Below, piece after piece: positions 14,214 to 15,538 of a stretch of 15,538 nucleotides of DNA (position 1 is the first letter of the stretch; each line of letters opens with the position of its first letter). The stretch spans positions 1 to 15,538 of the forward strand of contig UREE01000049.1 in NCBI GenBank assembly GCA_900546825.1, written 5' to 3'. This DNA is from an uncultured Collinsella sp. (GTDB lineage: Bacteria; Actinomycetota; Coriobacteriia; Coriobacteriales; Coriobacteriaceae). A program made the translations under genes and the position numbers. The notes beneath the pieces are model-generated. The model did not search any database. It was not told where the DNA came from and saw only the letters and a program-made list of their open reading frames with translations.

Positions 14214-15449
14214 ATGTTTAATAAAAAGCCCCTCGCAGATACCACCACCCGAAGACCCTCAACTGGTGCGCAGGCCAAGATCTACAGTCGCGATAACGTG
14301 GCTCGCTATTCCGAGCGCGCTCGCCAACGTCGTCGTAGCCACACGATTCGTCACGTCGCGCTCATTGTCGTGCTTGGCGTGCTGTTGAGTGCCACTACCG
14401 CTGCCGGCCTGTGGTTTGCCACCATTATGGGCAAGCTCGGCGATTCTAATGTCATTACCGACAATCTGCGTCGGGTTCTGGTTGACACCGATGAGGCAAA
14501 GGATCCGTTCTACGTGCTGCTTCTTGGTACCGACGGCCGTCCGGGCGAGGATACGTATCGTGCCGACTCGATTATCCTGGCACGCATCGACCCCACGCAA
14601 AAGCAGGCGACGCTCATTTCCGTTCCGCGCGACACCAAGGTCGAGTACAAGGGCGAGACCATGAAGATCAACGCCTGCCATACCGTTGGCGGCGCCGAGG
14701 CCATGGTCGAGGCGGTCAACGAGCTGTGCGGTGTTCAGATTTCCCACTATGCCGAGGTCAGCTTCGACGGTATGCAGGCGCTGATTGATTCGGTTGGCGG
14801 TATCGACATTAACGCAACCGATGATGTTGACGACCCCGAGCACCTGGATATTAAGATTACCGCTGGCCAGCAGCATATGGACGGTGCCACCGCCCTTACC
14901 TATGCCCGCTGCCGCTACACCTATGCCGACGGCGATTACACGCGCATGCGCCACCAGCGTCAGGTGCTTGGCGCCCTTGCCAACCAGATTCTCAATAACT
15001 TCGATGCCACGAAGATCTTTGGCCTGGTTAATTCGCTGTCCGATATGCTCGTAACCGATATGAGCGTTCAGGATATCGTGGCTACGGTCAATGCCATGCG
15101 CGGTATGGATGTCGACGGTATCTACTCGGCCAACCTGCCCTCGTACGCCGACGACAGCACCATGATCGACGGTGTGAGCTACGTCTTTGTCTACGAGGAC
15201 GAACTCAAGGAAATGATGGAGCGCGTCGATGCCGGCAAGGATCCCAAGGGTCCCAACACCATGGGCCTTTCCGACGGTTCCAGCTCTACGATCGGCGACC
15301 TGAACAACAACACGTCTGACGATTACGCAAACGGTACCGCAACCTCATCGGTCAGCTCTGACGATTCCGATGACTCAAGCGATTCGAGCGATTCGGACTA
15401 CTACGAAGAGCCCACCGGCGACGGCAACGGCTACGAGGCCAACTACTAG
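14214..15449 (+). CDS. LytR-CpsA-Psr (LCP) family cell-wall glycopolymer ligase
   Basis: LCP proteins transfer lipid-linked polymers such as teichoic acids or capsule onto peptidoglycan outside the membrane. The 411-aa protein has a basic cytoplasmic N-terminus and one membrane helix (about 47-70). The LCP domain (about 98-260) carries LLLGTDGRPGEDTYRADSI, ISVPRDTKVE and the conserved Arg/Asp set YARCRYTYADGDYTRMRHQR. The C-terminal tail (about 350-411) is low complexity, dominated by Ser and Asp (SSDDSDDSSDSSDSD), probably disordered in the wall. I prefer ATG 14214, six bases after AGG (14205-14207), over the TTG at 14208, which overlaps that site. It probably shares a transcript with murA. 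The exact polymer substrate cannot be told from sequence. Confidence 0.92.
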   Translation: MFNKKPLADTTTRRPSTGAQAKIYSRDNVARYSERARQRRRSHTIRHVALIVVLGVLLSATTAAGLWFATIMGKLGDSNVITDNLRRVLVDTDEAKDPFYVLLLGTDGRPGEDTYRADSIILARIDPTQKQATLISVPRDTKVEYKGETMKINACHTVGGAEAMVEAVNELCGVQISHYAEVSFDGMQALIDSVGGIDINATDDVDDPEHLDIKITAGQQHMDGATALTYARCRYTYADGDYTRMRHQRQVLGALANQILNNFDATKIFGLVNSLSDMLVTDMSVQDIVATVNAMRGMDVDGIYSANLPSYADDSTMIDGVSYVFVYEDELKEMMERVDAGKDPKGPNTMGLSDGSSSTIGDLNNNTSDDYANGTATSSVSSDDSDDSSDSSDSDYYEEPTGDGNGYEANY

Positions 15450-15479
15450 GGTTACGCGGGCTTACCAGCCCGCGTAACC
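15450..15479. terminator. Perfect hairpin between convergent genes, likely bidirectional terminator
   Basis: GGTTACGCGGGC (15450-15461) and GCCCGCGTAACC (15468-15479) are a perfect 12-bp inverted repeat with a 6-base loop, starting at the base after the LCP stop. There is no T-run on either side, so it departs from the textbook form. Stem strength and position between converging genes still favour a termination or mRNA-end role. Confidence 0.6.
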
Positions 15480-15538
15480 AGTTGACGCTGCAAACCCGCC
15501 AGAGCGGCAATCTGCCTTTCAACTGCGGCGGCATGACC
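15452..15538 (-). CDS. 3' end of a probable convergent gene, truncated by the window
   Basis: Reading leftward from the right edge, one frame stays open for 28 codons and ends in TAA at 15452-15454. The residues (AAAVERQIAALAGLQRQLVT, then RAGKPA) form an amphipathic helix-like pattern with regular Leu/Ile/Val spacing and look like a real protein C-terminus. No family can be named from so little. Its last codons lie inside the perfect hairpin. The stop is only two bases from the LCP stop. Confidence 0.45.
   Translation of the reverse strand, partial: GHAAAVERQIAALAGLQRQLVTRAGKPA

Overview
The window reads as a stretch of core chromosome from a high-G+C Gram-positive bacterium, most likely a member of the Coriobacteriia (Collinsella-like). 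That placement is an inference from three things: the gene order, the GC-rich codon use, and the look of the proteins. No database search was possible. Almost everything is on the + strand. Most of the content is housekeeping, and I do not see an obvious new multi-gene defence or mobile system. The unusual points are local: insertions and substitutions in otherwise standard enzymes, one imported toxin-antitoxin pair, and several inverted repeats in regulatory gaps.

Layout: (1) 1-498 is a gene-poor, lower-GC stretch (about 47% G+C by hand count over the first 420 bases). It has no convincing gene and ends in a likely promoter for prmC. (2) 499-4894 holds prmC (release-factor glutamine methyltransferase), a hicA-hicB toxin-antitoxin pair with its own promoter and palindromic operator, a TsaC/YrdC-type threonylcarbamoyl-AMP synthase, and glpK (glycerol kinase). 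(3) 5018-5665 is upp (uracil phosphoribosyltransferase), with hairpins on both sides. (4) 5857-12904 is a complete F1Fo ATP synthase operon in the classical order: a small membrane protein in the atpI position, then atpB-E-F-H-A-G-D-C. It runs from a recognisable promoter to a strong intrinsic terminator. (5) 12918-15449 is murA followed by an LCP (LytR-CpsA-Psr) cell-wall ligase, apparently co-transcribed. A perfect 12-bp hairpin follows. (6) From the right edge, the 3' end of a probable convergent gene runs in on the - strand.

How the genes fit together: prmC and the TsaC homologue both serve translation, through release-factor methylation and tRNA t6A37 synthesis. They are neighbours in many Gram-positive genomes, commonly followed by upp and the atp operon. 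The hicAB pair sits between them and looks like a later arrival. The ATP synthase genes are tightly packed, with TAATG overlaps at atpH/atpA and atpG/atpD. The exception is a 124-base gap before atpE, which carries the strongest ribosome binding site in the operon, consistent with the high copy number of subunit c. MurA starts peptidoglycan precursor synthesis, and the LCP protein would attach secondary polymers to the finished wall.

Points most worth a second look: an Ala/Glu-rich insertion of about 100-120 residues inside PrmC, a signal-peptide-like N-terminus on ATP synthase subunit b, loss of a nucleotide-contacting Arg in GlpK, a roughly 30-residue insertion next to the active-site motif of the TsaC homologue, and the 9-bp palindrome covering the hicA -10 box.
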